Both the position numbers and the translations under genes were made by a program. Shown piece after piece: positions 35,599 through 43,483 of a stretch of 64,000 bases of DNA. This DNA comes from Paraflavitalea pollutisoli (lineage in GTDB: Bacteria; Bacteroidota; Bacteroidia; Chitinophagales; Chitinophagaceae): assembly GCF_029360705.1 (NCBI RefSeq), contig NZ_JARKMX010000008.1, positions 496,001-560,000 of the forward strand. The letters are read 5' to 3'. Numbering within the stretch: the stretch's first letter is position 1; each line of letters begins with the position of its first letter. The notes beneath the pieces are model-generated. The model was not told where the DNA came from. It ran no database searches and saw nothing but the letters and a program-made list of their open reading frames with translations.

Positions 35599-35655
35599 AA
35601 TGTCATGACATTTTTCGCAGAACTTGGAACACCCCTGCCCGTCGATGTATATTTG
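35599..35655 (+). promoter_or_regulatory. Palindrome plus Bacteroidota promoter without a close gene
   Basis: A perfect 14-bp palindrome AATGTCATGACATT (35599-35612), then a -33 TTG (35624-35626), 21-base spacer and -7 TATATTTG (35648-35655). A TTGGAAC...TGCC stretch also resembles a sigma-54 -24/-12 element but is one base short in spacing. The nearest convincing gene starts 324 bp further on (35979). Confidence 0.55.
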
Positions 35656-35673
35656 TGAGCGTTCAAAAGGGTA

Positions 35674-35717
35674 CCGCTCCCTACCCGCTTCCATGCCGCT
35701 CCCTACTCGCTCCCATG
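35674..35717. repeat. 22-bp tandem duplication built of 11-bp units
   Basis: Two 22-bp units, CCGCTCCCTACCCGCTTCCATG and a near copy, each splitting into two 11-bp halves (CCGCTCCCTAC and CCGCTTCCATG; CCGCTCCCTAC and TCGCTCCCATG). TTCCATG (35689-35695) can pair with CATGGAA (35714-35720). It lies at the start of the transcript predicted from the promoter at 35624-35655. Confidence 0.7.
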
Positions 35718-35809
35718 GAAGTGTAATGAAAATAGCACAACTTTTCTAAATCAATCTCTTACACCAAAAGCGATAGGGCCCAGCGTGTCTAAGCGTCAGT
35801 ACTGGGTTT

Positions 35810-35899
35810 CCTCGATGCCTCTGTGCCTTGATGCCTTTGTGACTTTTCTTCCTGTATTTCCTCGGTGCGTTTATTCCTCGCTGCCTAGATGCCTCATTG
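35810..35899. repeat. Second degenerate octamer tandem array
   Basis: About eleven 8-9 bp units (CCTCGATG, CCTCTGTG, CCTTGATG, CCTTTGTG, then decayed units, CCTCGCTG, CCTAGATG, CCTCATTG). Same orientation and same style as 33828-33900. It ends 79 bp before the ATG at 35979. Confidence 0.7.
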
Positions 35900-35978
35900 A
35901 CCATACTACAAATTGAGTATAGGCCACCCCTTCGGGCCTGCCGACTTTTGACTAACCAATTCAGCAAAACAGAACAGT

Positions 35979-36989
35979 ATGAAAAAGTCACTCGTCTATG
36001 GTCTGCTCCTGCTCTTGTCATCCGGCAGTATGTTGCCTGGCTGTGCCCAGAACGACCGGAAGCCCCTGGCCTCCCAGCCCGGTAAATCGGCAACAGCAAA
36101 GATCCCGGCCAATATGCACCTCGTACAACCTGTCACCATCGCTAAAAACAATACCATGCAAACGAACCATACGCAACCCCAGCCCCCTACAGCCTCGTTG
36201 ACCATCGGTCAGGGTCATTTCTTCTCCTATGCCCTGCCGCCCGGCTGGCGCGTGGGCGAAGACGGTCAGTTTGCCCTCACCCTCGTAGCGCCCGATCAAA
36301 AGGCTTTTACCGTCATGGTCGGCAATGCCGGCCTGATGCCCGGTTATCCGGCCGGCCGGTTTATCTATGAGAAACTCATGGCCTTGCAACCCAATGGACT
36401 TTCGCTGAGCGAGCCCATGAGTGCTACTCCGGTCAAGGGGTTTCAGGAAGCCTATCGGTTTCAGTTATCTTATCAACTGGCCAGTGGTAGTTATGTGGGG
36501 GAAGCGGTTTGTCACATCAACAACTATTACGGCGGTTGTGTGATGGCCATGACGGCAGCCATTACCGAACGGTCGCAATGGAAAGATTATGCCAACTGGC
36601 TGCCGCAGGTGTCCCGACAGATCGCTGCCACCAATGGCGCCGCCTTTGGTATGCGCGGTGTGATGCAGCAAAACCTGCAGGAGTCCAAAACCTTTGGTGA
36701 AGCCATGCGCTCTTACCGCGAATGGTCGCAGGAAAAATGGCAGCAGGTGACGGATGAGCGCAACCGCTCAGTAGACCGGCAGCACGAGCAGTTTCGCGAA
36801 AACCTCGGCGCGGTCAATACCTACGGCAACCCATACAACAACAATGTGCCGCTACAACTCAGCACCCAGTATAAATATTACTGGATCGATCAGCAAGGCA
36901 CCGTCGTGGGGACCGACGATCCATCGGTCAATCCCAATCATGGTAGTACCAGCGAATGGAAACAATTGCAACGAAAGAAGGAGCAATAG
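35979..36989 (+). CDS. Hypothetical lipoprotein
   Basis: A 336-residue protein with signal peptide and lipobox LPGC (MKKSLVYGLLLLLSSGSMLPGC). Residues about 75-210 form a beta-rich domain beginning FFSYALPPGWRVGEDGQFALTLVAPD, with a conserved-looking pair of Cys (ICH... and GGC) that could form a disulfide. A charged helical segment follows (SQEKWQQVTDERNRSVDRQHEQF) and the protein ends Gln/Lys-rich. Family not recognised. It lies behind the repeat-rich stretch 35389-35899 and is followed by a terminator and the convergent Mrp operon. Confidence 0.65.
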   Translation: MKKSLVYGLLLLLSSGSMLPGCAQNDRKPLASQPGKSATAKIPANMHLVQPVTIAKNNTMQTNHTQPQPPTASLTIGQGHFFSYALPPGWRVGEDGQFALTLVAPDQKAFTVMVGNAGLMPGYPAGRFIYEKLMALQPNGLSLSEPMSATPVKGFQEAYRFQLSYQLASGSYVGEAVCHINNYYGGCVMAMTAAITERSQWKDYANWLPQVSRQIAATNGAAFGMRGVMQQNLQESKTFGEAMRSYREWSQEKWQQVTDERNRSVDRQHEQFRENLGAVNTYGNPYNNNVPLQLSTQYKYYWIDQQGTVVGTDDPSVNPNHGSTSEWKQLQRKKEQ

Positions 36990-37005
36990 TTACAGGCCCG
37001 TTGGC

Positions 37006-37045
37006 GAGGGGCGACAGGAAAGGTCCTGCGCCTCTTTGCTTTTTG
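37006..37045 (+). terminator. Hairpin between convergent lipoprotein gene and Mrp operon
   Basis: An imperfect stem (GAGG.GCG.CAGGA with TCCTGCGCCTC) followed by TTTGCTTTTTG. Moderately convincing terminator for the plus strand. Confidence 0.55.
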
Positions 37046-37059
37046 CACCCCGTACCCGT

Positions 37060-37458
37060 TCAGGTATTGGAAGCCGGCAACTCTCCCTCCCGGTCGGCCT
37101 GGTCGATATCGCTGCGCAATTCGAGGGTGTCTTTGTCATATTTGCCTTCGAGGTCATCGACCACGGAGTGTTTCCACAGTTTGGTGCCAGTGATATAAGC
37201 GGCCCGCCCGATCATATGACCAGCCACCGGCGCCGTGAGGATGAGAAAGAAAGTAATGGCGAATACCTTGGTGGCCACGGGCAGGGTGGCAAAATAAACA
37301 GCCGCCGACAGCAACAAAAGACCCACGCCCAACGTAGCCGCTTTCACGGTCACCGAAAGCCGCAGGTAGAAATCGGGCATACGCACAATGCCGATCGCGG
37401 CGATCAACACAACAAGCGCCCCGACGGTGCTGATGATCATGATGAGGATGTCAATCAT
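37060..37458 (-). CDS. mrpG: Mrp antiporter subunit G
   Basis: A 132-residue protein with three hydrophobic helices (about 2-24, 38-58, 64-86) and the family stretch AIGIVRMPDFYLRLSVTVKAATLGVGLLL. MrpG is a small membrane subunit needed for the hetero-oligomeric Na+/H+ antiporter. The charged C-terminal tail (GKYDKDTLELRSDIDQADREGE) is longer than in many homologues. It is the last of seven genes and overlaps mrpF by 8 bp. Confidence 0.92.
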   Translation of the reverse strand: MIDILIMIISTVGALVVLIAAIGIVRMPDFYLRLSVTVKAATLGVGLLLLSAAVYFATLPVATKVFAITFFLILTAPVAGHMIGRAAYITGTKLWKHSVVDDLEGKYDKDTLELRSDIDQADREGELPASNT

Positions 37459-37726
37459 TGCCTTTTCTTTTTTCGAGGTAATAAGAAAATGCTACCGTGC
37501 CCAAAAAGGCGATCAGCGCCAGGATCATGGCATCATCCAGGAAGGTAGCCTGGTTAGCCTGTATACTGAAAATCGTGATGATGCCGATTCCGATCGTGAT
37601 CAGCAGGTCGAGCGCGATCACCCGGTTCACGATACGGGGCCCCTTGAAGAAGCGGTACGCTACCAGTATCACCGATAGCGACAGCATCGGCAGGATCACC
37701 CAGGTTAAATAGTCTCGTAGGTTCAT
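37451..37726 (-). CDS. mrpF: Mrp antiporter subunit F
   Basis: A 91-residue protein with three helices and the MrpF signature RIVNRVIALDLLITIGIGIITIFS followed by FLDDAMILALIAFLGTVAFSYYLEKRK. It is a small structural subunit of the Mrp complex. It overlaps mrpE by four bases and mrpG by eight, so translation is coupled. Confidence 0.94.
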   Translation of the reverse strand: MNLRDYLTWVILPMLSLSVILVAYRFFKGPRIVNRVIALDLLITIGIGIITIFSIQANQATFLDDAMILALIAFLGTVAFSYYLEKRKGND

Positions 37727-38199
37727 CGTAAAATATCCAATAGTCTTTTTTCCAAACCGTTTTTTAATTGCCTGATAAAAGCCTCTTTGTCTTCCAGGTA
37801 CATCACATGGATATACACCACCTTCCGGTCGCCGCTTACATCCAGGATCAGGGTGCCTGGTGTCAGGGATATGAAATTGGTGAGAAAGGTGATCTCCAGG
37901 TCCGTCTGCGCATCCAGCGGGTATTGCACGATGCCGGGCTTTACAAACAGGCGGGGCGTGATCACGTCATATGCTACCTGCAGGTTGGCTTTGAGCAGCT
38001 CATACAGGAAAAAGAAACCAAAGCTGATGATGGCCGGCACGCGCGTGAAATACCGTTTCCTTTCTTCCTGGATGGAGATCAGCCATAGTATCCCGTAGCT
38101 CAATACAAAGCCCAGCACGAAATTGCCAAATACAAACTCCCCGGTGAGCATTACCCACACCAGGGTCAGCATAATATTCAGTAAGAGCTGTTTGATCAT
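37723..38199 (-). CDS. mrpE: Mrp antiporter subunit E
   Basis: A 158-residue protein with two N-terminal helices (LLLNIMLTLVWVMLTGEF, FVLGFVLSYGILWLI) and the conserved FLTNFISLTPGTLILDVSGDRKVVYIHVMYLED, characteristic of MrpE. It is thought to act in assembly or ion coupling. mrpD ends two bases before its ATG. Confidence 0.94.
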   Translation of the reverse strand: MIKQLLLNIMLTLVWVMLTGEFVFGNFVLGFVLSYGILWLISIQEERKRYFTRVPAIISFGFFFLYELLKANLQVAYDVITPRLFVKPGIVQYPLDAQTDLEITFLTNFISLTPGTLILDVSGDRKVVYIHVMYLEDKEAFIRQLKNGLEKRLLDILR

Positions 38200-38201
38200 A
38201 C

Positions 38202-39734
38202 TTATCTGGTTTGTGTGGCGGGTACAGCATCAGGTCCCAAAACACTTTTAATATAAGGCGCCGGATCGAGCAGCTCATGCGCGATACGGTCCGATAATAC
38301 ATTGATCCTTTCTGCAAAAAAGCCGATGTACAATGATAGCAGCACCAGCATCACCACCGGCGTCACCAGCATGAATTTTCGACCTTTGCTCAATCCCGCA
38401 AAACTATCGGGCGGACTGCTTTCCAACGCAGGCGCTTTCTTCCAGAATACATTGCCCCACAACCGGGCAATGACAAACAAGGTCACGAAACTGGCCAGTA
38501 TCATGGCCACCAACAAGTACCACGCATGATACGCCATCGATTCCCTGAACAGGTTGATCTTGGGCCAGAAACCAGATAGCGGCGGTATGCCTACCAGTGA
38601 GAACAAGACGATTGCCATGAGGATCGACAGGCGCGGGTATTGATCGTACAAGCCGCCCTGTTGTTCCGTGTTCATCGTACCCCGAATTTTATTCACAAGG
38701 CCGGTGATGAGGAACAGATTGGTTTTTACGATCACATCATGTACCAGGTAGAAGATGGTGCCTGCCAGTGCCAGGTGCGTATAGAGCCCCAATCCACCCA
38801 GCAGGTAGCCGATATGACAAACGATGAGGTACGAAAACAACGTACGCATGTTTTCTTTGATTAAGGCCCCCAGCGCGCCCGTCAGCAGGGTCAGACTGGC
38901 AATGATGAGGAATACCGTACGGGTAAAATCATCGGGAATGAAGATGAGCGTGTACACGCGGATCAGCGCATAGATACCCACCTTGGTCAGCAAGCCGCCA
39001 AACACCGCCGCCACCGCCGAGGGTGGTGTATGGTACGAAGAAGGCAACCAGAAATACAAGGGAAAGACCGCCGACTTGATCCCAAACCCAATAAAGAACA
39101 GCAGACCCGCAATATCGGCCAGACCGCGGTTGGAGACGCCCGACATTTTCAGGGAGAGGTCGGCCATGTTCAGACTGCCCGTCAATCCGTATAAGATCGC
39201 AATGGCCGTGAGGAACATCACCGACGCCAGCAGGTTGAGGGTGACGTATTTGATACCCCCTTCTACTTGTGGTTTTTTGCCCCCGAGGGTCATCAGTACA
39301 AAAGAGGAAATGATGATCACCTCAAACCATACGTACAGGTTGAAGATGTCACCGGCCAGAAAAGCGCCGTTCAACCCTACCAGCAGAAAATGCAGGATCG
39401 GGAAATAGCCGTATTGGATCCGGTTCTTACTGATGCCCACGGTCGAATACATGCTCACCGCCAGACCGGTAAACGCGGTCAGCAACAACATGGTGGCACT
39501 GAAAGTATCCGATACGAAGGTAATGCCGAAAGGCGCCTGCCAGTTGCCGGCCTGCAAGGTCAGGTGACCCTGGTGCCAGGTTTTGTGAAACAGGGCGATG
39601 CTCATGATCAGTACCAGTAAGTTGCCCGCCACGCTGATGATCTGCTGCACCAGGATGCGGCGCCAGCAAAAGATCAGCGCGATGGCGATGGTCAGGTGAC
39701 CCAGTACCGGAAGAAGCAGGTATTGATCGGTCAT
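38202..39734 (-). CDS. mrpD: Mrp antiporter subunit D (NuoN/L-like)
   Basis: A 510-residue, about 14-helix membrane protein of the complex-I antiporter-like family. Conserved features include FNLYVWFEVIIISSFVLM (Glu in the proton path), YFWLPSSYHTPPSAVAAVFGGLLTKVGIYALIR and HDVIVKTNLFLITGLVNK (conserved Lys). MrpD is one of the two proton-translocating core subunits with MrpA. It overlaps mrpC by four bases. Confidence 0.95.
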   Translation of the reverse strand: MTDQYLLLPVLGHLTIAIALIFCWRRILVQQIISVAGNLLVLIMSIALFHKTWHQGHLTLQAGNWQAPFGITFVSDTFSATMLLLTAFTGLAVSMYSTVGISKNRIQYGYFPILHFLLVGLNGAFLAGDIFNLYVWFEVIIISSFVLMTLGGKKPQVEGGIKYVTLNLLASVMFLTAIAILYGLTGSLNMADLSLKMSGVSNRGLADIAGLLFFIGFGIKSAVFPLYFWLPSSYHTPPSAVAAVFGGLLTKVGIYALIRVYTLIFIPDDFTRTVFLIIASLTLLTGALGALIKENMRTLFSYLIVCHIGYLLGGLGLYTHLALAGTIFYLVHDVIVKTNLFLITGLVNKIRGTMNTEQQGGLYDQYPRLSILMAIVLFSLVGIPPLSGFWPKINLFRESMAYHAWYLLVAMILASFVTLFVIARLWGNVFWKKAPALESSPPDSFAGLSKGRKFMLVTPVVMLVLLSLYIGFFAERINVLSDRIAHELLDPAPYIKSVLGPDAVPATQTR

Positions 39735-40084
39735 ATGCTGGTATCAGGGGTGTTTAGATCGTTGAGGTCATCAGATTGGATCAGTACATGCACGCGCTTC
39801 AGCAACACGATCGCGAACGATTGCAGGCCAAAGCTGATCACGATCGCCGTCAGGATCAGTGCCTGTGGCACCGGGTCGGCATAGGCGCCGGTCAGCGCTT
39901 TTTCCGCTTCGGGAATAATTGGAGGCTTGCCCCGTGTAATACCGCCCAGCAGGAAGATGAGCAGGTTGGCGCCATTGCCCAGCAGGATGATCCCGATGAG
40001 CAACTTGACCATACTTCTGCGCAACATCATGAAGATGCCGGTAGCATAAAATACGCCGATCAGTATGAGTAGTAGTAACTCCAT
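39731..40084 (-). CDS. mrpC: Mrp antiporter subunit C (NuoK-like)
   Basis: A 117-residue three-helix protein resembling NuoK: ATGIFMMLRRSMVKLLIGIILLGNGANLLIFLLGG and PVPQALILTAIVISFGLQSFAIVLL. It sits between mrpB (2 bp gap) and mrpD (4-bp overlap). Confidence 0.95.
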   Translation of the reverse strand: MELLLLILIGVFYATGIFMMLRRSMVKLLIGIILLGNGANLLIFLLGGITRGKPPIIPEAEKALTGAYADPVPQALILTAIVISFGLQSFAIVLLKRVHVLIQSDDLNDLNTPDTSI

Positions 40085-40086
40085 AA

Positions 40087-40500
40087 TTATAAAATACCGT
40101 CGGATATGGTGAACAATATGGTGAGGGTGATGCCGATCACGACGAGGAAAACGCCGATGTCAAAAAACAAGGGCGTGCCGATGGACCCGATGATGGGCAC
40201 CTGCACCGACAACCATTCGCCGCTCATGAAGGGGCGGCCAATGGCCATCGGTACAAAACCGCTGATCAGCGAGATGGCCAGTCCGACAGGAATACAGGCG
40301 CTGGGCACAAACCGCAACATCTTTTTCGTTTCAACCAGGCCGTGGGCGAAGGCATGCAGCACAAAAGCGATGCTGGCAATCAATCCACCCACGAAACCAC
40401 CACCCGGGTTGTAATGTCCGCGAAGCAGAATGAATACCGCAAACAACAAGAGTAGCGGCAGCAGGTAGGTAGAGGCTGTCTTGAGGATAATGCTCTTCAT
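40087..40500 (-). CDS. mrpB: Mrp antiporter subunit B
   Basis: A 137-residue, four-helix protein: FAVFILLRGHYNPGGGFVGGLIASIAFVLHAFAHG and FFDIGVFLVVIGITLTILFTISDG, diagnostic of MrpB. It is separate from mrpA, so this is the seven-subunit (group 1) layout. mrpA ends three bases upstream. Confidence 0.95.
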   Translation of the reverse strand: MKSIILKTASTYLLPLLLLFAVFILLRGHYNPGGGFVGGLIASIAFVLHAFAHGLVETKKMLRFVPSACIPVGLAISLISGFVPMAIGRPFMSGEWLSVQVPIIGSIGTPLFFDIGVFLVVIGITLTILFTISDGIL

Positions 40501-40503
40501 ACG

Positions 40504-42795
40504 TTATTCTTTATTGTCTGAACTGATCCTGAGTTTCATTAAACTATATACACCGAGCGCTGCGATCGACAGCACGGTTATTTCAATCATCGTATCGAAG
40601 CCACGAAAGTCGACGAGCATCACGTTGACGATGTTCTTTCCTTTGGCCAGCAGATACGCATTCTCTGCATAGAACTCACTGGTCTCTTTGGTGGTGGGCT
40701 CATTCAGCGCGCCCAATGCGATCAAAGAGATAAGGCCGCCAAAGAGTGCCGCGAGAATGCCATCCTGCCACAACTTGTCGTTGATCCGTAAAAAGCGAGG
40801 CAGGCGAAACAATACCAGTACAAACAAGACCACAGTGAGGGTATCGATGGTGAATTGGGTCATGGCCAGGTCGGGCGCACTGTAGATGACAAACAGCAAA
40901 CAGATACAATAGCCCACTACGCCCAGGCTGGCCACGGCGGTGATGCGGGAGTTGGTGGAAATACTTTTCCAGATGGCGGCAAGGGTGACTACAAAGATCA
41001 CGACATCGTACAGGCGCAGACCGCCCACCACCGCCCGCCGGTCGAAATACAAGTGTACACCCGTCAGTATTTTAGTACCCAATAAGAGAATGATAAAGGT
41101 GATGATGGAGAATACATACGACCGAAGGTTGCCATTGTGCAACAGACGGGTGTACTTACCGGCAAACCAGGTAAACCCCTGCCCTGCTTTCCGGTACAGG
41201 CTTTCGGGCGACAGGTGCTCCCAGCGTTGTTGCAGTTTCCCCTCCGGCGGTGCAAACCAGCCATACAATAAAAAGCCAGCCAGTAAAGTGAGGCCGCTCA
41301 GGGCGAGCACGGTATTGAATCCATGCCAGATAGCCAGGTGGGCATCGACGGGTGTGTTAGCGATGGCACTCGCTACGGCACCGGCCAGCCCGTTGGTCAG
41401 CGCAGGCAGGATGCCGAATGCGAGGCACAACAAAGCGAGTACGCAAGCGGGTAACCAGAGTCGCGCGTTGGGCAAATGCAAGGTCCGGTGATGATCGGGC
41501 AAGGGGCCGGTGAAGGGCCTGATGCCCGCCTGAAAGCCGGCATACAACACGAGTATATTCGTGACCAGTGCCACGGCGGTCAATACCCAGGGCCAGTTGA
41601 TCGCTTTCAACGTAGCATCGTAGATGAGGTCTTTGCCAATGAATCCATAGGTCAACGGCACACCGGCACTCGAGAGGGCGGCGATGCCGCCAGCGATGGC
41701 GACCGGCCACATGACTTTGCGCAGGCCGCGCAGTTTTTCAATATGCCGGGTGCCGGTTTCATGATCGAGCATACCGGCTACGAGAAACAGGGTGGCTTTG
41801 TACAAAGCATGGGTCAATATGAATACACCGGCAGCTAACAAAGCTTGCTGTGTACCAATGCCCAGAAGAAATACAAGCATGCCCAGGGCGGCGACGGTAC
41901 TGTAAGCCAGTATTTCTTTGAGGTCTTTGCGGTGCATTGCATGGAAGGCGCTGTACAACATGGTGATTCCACCGAAGGAGATCAGGGTGTATTGCCAGTA
42001 GTCGGTTCCCCCTAGCATGGGCGTGAACCGGGCAAGCAGGTACACGCCTGCTTTGACCATCGTGGCAGAATGCAGGTAGGCCGATACCGGTGTGGGCGCG
42101 GCCATGGCGCCGGGCAACCAGAAGTGAAAAGGGAACTGGGCCGATTTGGTAAAGGCGCCCGCACAGACCAGGGCCAGCATCCAACCGTACAGCGGGTGGT
42201 TTTGCAGGCTGCCGGCAGTACCCAGCAATTGAGCAATCGAGAAACTCTCAGCCACCGTGCCGATGAGCACAAAGCCGGCCAACAGCAGAAAGCCACCCAG
42301 CCCGGTAATTACTAGTGCCTGTAAGGCGTTGCGGCGTGATTTGGCGGCTTCGTGGTCAAATCCGATCAGGAAATAAGAGCTGATGCTGGTAAGCTCCCAA
42401 AAGATGATCAATAATAGCAGGTTGTCGGCCAGCACGACACCGAGCATCGATGCCATGAAAAAGCTGATATAAGCAAAGAAACGATCGAGGTGGCGATGTC
42501 CTTTCAGGTAATAGGAGGCGTAGATAAATACCCCCGTGCCGATGCCGGTGATCAGGAGGGCAAACAACAGGGAAAGCCCATCCAGCCGGAAATCGAGGTT
42601 GACGCCCATGGACGGTATCCAGGGGGTGCTGGTCAGCAGCGGACCGTTTTGGGTGACGGGATATAAAGAGGCGAAGTAGAGGAACAAACCCGCCGGCAAC
42701 AAGGCAGGCAGCCAGGAAAAACTTCCTTTGATCCACCTGCCGAGCAAGTTCCACAATGGCGCGAATACAAATCCCAGGAGTACAGCTATCAACAT
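40504..42795 (-). CDS. mrpA: Mrp antiporter subunit A
   Basis: A 763-residue, about 20-helix protein. The N-terminal two thirds is NuoL-like (WELTSISSYFLIGFDHEAAKSRRNALQALVITGLGG, LHSATMVKAGVYLLARF, HALYKATLFLVAGMLDHETGTR), and the C-terminal part, about 610-760, contains the MrpA-specific NuoJ/MbhD-like region (DLAMTQFTIDTLTVVLFVLVLFRLP). It forms the main proton and cation path in complex with D. It is the first gene of the operon; the upstream minus-strand sequence is AT-rich (CATATATTTTGTATATTTAG) but gives no exact TAnnTTTG box. Confidence 0.96.
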   Translation of the reverse strand: MLIAVLLGFVFAPLWNLLGRWIKGSFSWLPALLPAGLFLYFASLYPVTQNGPLLTSTPWIPSMGVNLDFRLDGLSLLFALLITGIGTGVFIYASYYLKGHRHLDRFFAYISFFMASMLGVVLADNLLLLIIFWELTSISSYFLIGFDHEAAKSRRNALQALVITGLGGFLLLAGFVLIGTVAESFSIAQLLGTAGSLQNHPLYGWMLALVCAGAFTKSAQFPFHFWLPGAMAAPTPVSAYLHSATMVKAGVYLLARFTPMLGGTDYWQYTLISFGGITMLYSAFHAMHRKDLKEILAYSTVAALGMLVFLLGIGTQQALLAAGVFILTHALYKATLFLVAGMLDHETGTRHIEKLRGLRKVMWPVAIAGGIAALSSAGVPLTYGFIGKDLIYDATLKAINWPWVLTAVALVTNILVLYAGFQAGIRPFTGPLPDHHRTLHLPNARLWLPACVLALLCLAFGILPALTNGLAGAVASAIANTPVDAHLAIWHGFNTVLALSGLTLLAGFLLYGWFAPPEGKLQQRWEHLSPESLYRKAGQGFTWFAGKYTRLLHNGNLRSYVFSIITFIILLLGTKILTGVHLYFDRRAVVGGLRLYDVVIFVVTLAAIWKSISTNSRITAVASLGVVGYCICLLFVIYSAPDLAMTQFTIDTLTVVLFVLVLFRLPRFLRINDKLWQDGILAALFGGLISLIALGALNEPTTKETSEFYAENAYLLAKGKNIVNVMLVDFRGFDTMIEITVLSIAALGVYSLMKLRISSDNKE

Positions 42796-42932
42796 ACGCG
42801 TGCATTTGGTCCTGGCTAAATATACAAAATATATGCAAGGGGGAGGCGGTGCGGGCGATCTCCGGGCAAGGTTGCAGCGACCGCTTACTGATTATCGCCC
42901 TGTTTGTTATACATGCCGCCGCCACCGATTTC

Positions 42933-42948
42933 GCAACAACCCTGTTGC
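42933..42948. promoter_or_regulatory. Inverted repeat GCAACA-N4-TGTTGC between mrpA and the metal-type locus
   Basis: Perfect six-base arms at 42933-42938 and 42943-42948 with spacer ACCC, in the divergent region of mrpA (starts 42795) and the His-containing gene (43079). It could be an operator for either direction. Which regulator would bind is not known; a metal-responsive Fur-family protein is one possibility because of the downstream genes. Confidence 0.35.
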
Positions 42949-43078
42949 CATGCGGGTCGTATGGTGGCGGGAATATCGGGGGGCATGTTGGTGCCCGCAC
43001 TTTAAAAAGAGATTAGAATTATGGACGGTGCTGTCAATTGATGGAGTTTCCCTAATTTGCAACCCTGTATCAATGTAA

Positions 43079-43420
43079 TTGAAGGCACATCCCGTCATAA
43101 AACCCCTGGTGGCCCTGGCCATGTTGCTGTTGTTTACGCTCAGCATCACGCCCCGGCAATACCTGCATGACCTGTTTGCCGATCACCGCGATATCGCGGT
43201 GCACACCCACGATACCGACGAAGATCAGCTCGATACCGCCGGCTTCAGTTGTAACACCCACGACCAGGTAGCCGAATCTCCGTTTACCGGTCATCCTGCG
43301 CAGCCGCGGATAACGCCTCCTCTGCTCTTCCCAACGGCTACTACGCAGCACTTCCTCACCCATCTTCGCCTGCAGGCTCCGTCTGTTGTTGACGGCCGTG
43401 GTCCGCCTGCCTTAGTATAA
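43079..43420 (+). CDS. Small exported His-containing protein, receptor leader
   Basis: A 113-residue protein with a hydrophobic N-terminal segment (VIKPLVALAMLLLFTLSITP) and then HDLFADHRDIAVHTHDTDEDQLD, a cluster of His and Asp suited to binding a divalent metal. It continues CNTHDQVAESPF. The start is TTG at 43079 (ATG at 43124 is inside the hydrophobic segment). Similar small proteins precede TonB receptors in other Bacteroidota; their function is unknown. It lies 63 bp before the TonB receptor start. Confidence 0.55.
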   Translation: MKAHPVIKPLVALAMLLLFTLSITPRQYLHDLFADHRDIAVHTHDTDEDQLDTAGFSCNTHDQVAESPFTGHPAQPRITPPLLFPTATTQHFLTHLRLQAPSVVDGRGPPALV

Positions 43421-43483
43421 GTTTTATTGCTTTCATTCCGGGCATCCTGCACCAGCAGGTGCTTCACTATTATCATTTACACG

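Noticed and set aside
35621-35638. Sigma-54 -24/-12 promoter
   Set aside because: GG to GC spacing is nine rather than ten bases and a full housekeeping-type promoter overlaps; kept only as a comment.
35389-35899. CRISPR array
   Set aside because: The repeats are 8 and 11 bp with no constant spacers; they are tandem repeats, not CRISPR.
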